From: Verrucomicrobiota bacterium
GTDB lineage: Bacteria; Verrucomicrobiota; Verrucomicrobiia; Chthoniobacterales; UBA10450
DNA: 6,234 nucleotides
NCBI GenBank assembly: GCA_003217835.1
Contig: QHMQ01000128.1
Span: 1 to 6,234, forward strand
Direction of reading: 5' to 3'
The first letter of the stretch is position 1, and each line of letters begins with the position of its first letter. Shown one piece after another: positions 4,572 to 6,234 of this stretch. The translations under genes were made by a program, and so were the position numbers. Below the pieces are notes generated by a model. The model saw only the letters and a program-made list of their open reading frames with translations, was not told where the DNA came from and did no database searches.

Positions 4572-6234
4572 ATCCAAAAGTAGATCGCGACCTGGCAACC
4601 ATCTGCCTGATGTGCCTCGACAAAGATCCGCAGCGCCGTTATTCTTCGGCCCTCGCGCTCGCCGAAGATCTTGAACGGTGGCTAAAGCACGAACCAATTC
4701 GAGCCCGGCGGACTGGAATTTTCACTCGCGGACGAAAATGGGTGCGGAGGAATCCAGCCATTGCTGCTTTAATCGCGTCACTGGCCGCAGTCATTTGCTG
4801 GAATATTTGGGAAAGCGAACTAATCAGCCGTCCCGCCACAAAGAGTGTCGCAGTGCTTCCGTTCGAAAACCTCAGCCCCGATCCCGATAACGCCTATTTC
4901 GCAAACGGCATTCAAGATGAGATCCTGACGCGGCTGGCTAAAATCGCAGACTTAAAAGTCATTTCGCGCACTTCCACGCAGCACTATCAGAGCAAACCCA
5001 GGAATCTGCGCGAGATCGCGAAGCAGCTTGGGGTAGCAAACATTCTTGAGGGCACCGTACAAAAAGCGGCCGATGAGGTGCTGGTCAATGTTCAGTTGGT
5101 TAATGCGCGAACCGATTCCCACCTCTGGGCAGATAGCTATGATCGAAAATTGACCGACATCTTTGCAGTCGAGAGTGAAGTGGCCAAAGCCGTTGCCGAC
5201 CAATTGCAGGCGAAACTCACCGGCCAAGAAGAACAAGCCATCGCCGCTAAACCGACGGACAATCCTGAAGCTTACGATGCCTATCTGCGTGGTCGCGCAT
5301 TTGCAGGTGGCTCGCCGTGGGATAAGTCCACCGTGGAGCGTACGATCCAGTCATATCAAGAGGCAGTGAAGTTGGATCCCACTTTTGCGCTGGCTTGGGC
5401 ACGTCTCTCCAGTGCGCAAAGCGGGAGTTACTGGCTAGGACTCGATCCAAGCCCCGCGCGGCTAGCGGCAGCCAAGGATGCCGCCGATCGCGCTCTCGCG
5501 CTTGACCCAGACTTACCGGAAACTCGCCTTGCTCTTGGCTATTATCGCTATTGGGGCCAGCGCGATTTCACCGGGGGGCTCGCGGAATTCCAGCAAGCTG
5601 AAAAGGGTCTTCCGAATAACGTTGATATCACCGATGCGATCGCCCTTGTCCAACGCCGGCTTGGGCATTGGGAAGAGGCGATTGACGAGTTCCGTCGTGT
5701 CGTTGAGCTCGATCCTCGCAACACCATGGCCTATATCTCTCTCGCGGTTACGTATGAGTCCCTGCGCCGTTTCCCCGAAGCTCTAGCCACACTTGACCGC
5801 GTACTTGCGTGGGAGCCGACGAATGAACTTGCCCTCGGTGAGAAAGCGAGTGTCTTCTGGGCAACGGGGGATCTCCAGGCAGTAGAACCACTGCTTGCAA
5901 ATCCCGGTACCGAACCGCTCATACCTGGAGGCTCAACGATGCCCGTACGTGGTGCGCAGTCTTTGTTCCAGCGGCGTTATGCCGCGGCCATAGAGATATT
6001 CTCAACTGCGGTGGCCGCTGCAAAGCCGGACAACCCAAACATCGACGCCAAACTTTTTCTGGGTTTGAGTCAGCAGCGCGCCGGCGATGTCGCCGCGGCG
6101 CGCGCCACTTACCAAAGCGCGGTACTAGATATTCAGCGCGAGCTCAAGAAGGTCGCGCCGGATTCTTATCAGGCGGCGGGGACGCATGCCGCTTTAGGTC
6201 TGGCCTATGCAGGTTTGGGCGAAGCGGCCTCTGC
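4367..6234 (+). CDS. C-terminal piece of the kinase: C-lobe, TM helix, TolB/FlgO-like domain, TPRs (runs off window)
   Basis: From the ATG at 4367 the frame is open to the window end, over 620 codons. It begins inside the kinase activation segment with G-T-P-S-Y-M-A-P-E-Q (5-14). The C-lobe follows with D-V-Y-G-L-G-A-V-L-Y-Q-L-L-T-G (27-41), D-K-D-P-Q-R-R-Y-S-S-A (85-95) and D-L-E-R-W-L (101-106). Basic residues 112-128 precede one transmembrane helix at about 129-148. Next comes a TolB/FlgO-like (COG5616-type) domain at about 159-284: S-V-A-V-L-P-F-E-N-L-S, Y-F-A-N-G-I, I-L-E-G-T-V and S-H-L-W-A-D-S-Y-D-R. This module is known from CadC-type regulators and class III adenylate cyclases. TPR-like helices run from about 299 onward, with repeated ...A-L-D-P... 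and ...E-L-D-P... ends. With the kinase inside, the TolB/TPR part would sit across the membrane as a probable sensor or docking module. The ATG is the first usable start after a TAA at 4310 in this frame and has no Shine-Dalgarno. It is probably not an independent gene but the severed end of the kinase gene. Confidence 0.8.
   Translation, partial: MEVLGTPSYMAPEQAVGNNARVTSATDVYGLGAVLYQLLTGHPPFAGGTTFETVRLVLDTEPRQPRLLNPKVDRDLATICLMCLDKDPQRRYSSALALAEDLERWLKHEPIRARRTGIFTRGRKWVRRNPAIAALIASLAAVICWNIWESELISRPATKSVAVLPFENLSPDPDNAYFANGIQDEILTRLAKIADLKVISRTSTQHYQSKPRNLREIAKQLGVANILEGTVQKAADEVLVNVQLVNARTDSHLWADSYDRKLTDIFAVESEVAKAVADQLQAKLTGQEEQAIAAKPTDNPEAYDAYLRGRAFAGGSPWDKSTVERTIQSYQEAVKLDPTFALAWARLSSAQSGSYWLGLDPSPARLAAAKDAADRALALDPDLPETRLALGYYRYWGQRDFTGGLAEFQQAEKGLPNNVDITDAIALVQRRLGHWEEAIDEFRRVVELDPRNTMAYISLAVTYESLRRFPEALATLDRVLAWEPTNELALGEKASVFWATGDLQAVEPLLANPGTEPLIPGGSTMPVRGAQSLFQRRYAAAIEIFSTAVAAAKPDNPNIDAKLFLGLSQQRAGDVAAARATYQSAVLDIQRELKKVAPDSYQAAGTHAALGLAYAGLGEAAS

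Larger units (their letters stand above)
3732..6234 (+). pseudogene. Frame-disrupted membrane Ser/Thr kinase with TolB-like/TPR tail (3' end outside window)
   Basis: The two kinase pieces listed separately below read as one ancestral gene: zinc ribbon, PknB-type kinase, transmembrane helix, TolB/FlgO-like domain, TPR repeats. They lie in different frames (3732-4361, then 4367 onward), and the join lacks the Phe-Gly of DFG and most of the activation segment. Conserved residues continue on both sides with no other stop or shift. The lesion therefore looks recent, or is an assembly artefact. If real, no intact kinase can be made from this locus. Confidence 0.7.

Noticed and set aside
4482..5922. 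Short plus- and minus-strand open frames over the kinase C-terminal half
   Set aside because: They are shadows of the continuous kinase/TolB/TPR frame and have no domain content.
1..6234. Mobile elements, CRISPR arrays, tRNA or rRNA genes
   Set aside because: I saw no spaced direct repeats, transposase or integrase motifs, terminal inverted repeats or RNA-gene signatures on either strand.

Overview
The window looks like a chromosomal fragment of a Gram-negative member of the PVC group, most likely a soil-type Verrucomicrobium. This is inferred from three things: a sigma factor with the F-A-T-T-H-W-S-V-V-L opening common in Verrucomicrobia and Planctomycetes, that sigma gene sitting directly before a zinc-ribbon Ser/Thr kinase with a TolB-like/TPR tail, and a signal-peptide-bearing outer-membrane barrel. 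Most starts lack a clear Shine-Dalgarno sequence. I could not run a taxonomic search.

Layout. (1) Positions 1-396 hold the 3' end of an unrecognised plus-strand gene that enters from outside the window. It is followed after only 3 nt by a 312-residue predicted outer-membrane beta-barrel protein (400-1338), so the two probably form an operon. (2) A short gap (1339-1378) with a weak hairpin separates this from a convergent minus-strand MFS exporter of the MFS_3/EntS-like type (2791 down to 1379). (3) Positions 2792-2907 form a divergent intergenic region with a weak candidate promoter for the exporter. (4) A 255-residue sigma-70-family factor (2908-3675) is followed after 56 nt by a large membrane-anchored Ser/Thr kinase gene (3732 to beyond 6234).

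The most notable point is that the kinase reading frame is broken at about 4362-4366. The upstream frame carries the zinc ribbon, the glycine loop, the catalytic lysine and the HRD loop. It stops matching a kinase just after the Asp that should begin DFG. The match resumes one frame over at an ATG (4367) with the M-E-V-L-G-T-P-S-Y-M-A-P-E-Q segment. It then continues through the rest of the kinase lobe, one transmembrane helix, a TolB/FlgO-like domain and TPR repeats to the window end. The break therefore combines a frame change with loss of the Phe-Gly of DFG and most of the activation loop, which a single-base sequencing slip would not explain. It is either a real inactivating deletion (pseudogene) or a local assembly error.

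Functional reading: the sigma factor and kinase probably form a signalling pair in which a membrane kinase with a TolB-like/TPR sensor module controls an alternative sigma factor. No anti-sigma gene is visible between or beside them. If the kinase break is real, the pair has lost its kinase activity. The exporter and the barrel operon are ordinary cell-envelope genes with no visible link to the pair. I see no RNA genes, insertion sequences, CRISPR arrays or gene-free stretches over 300 bases.
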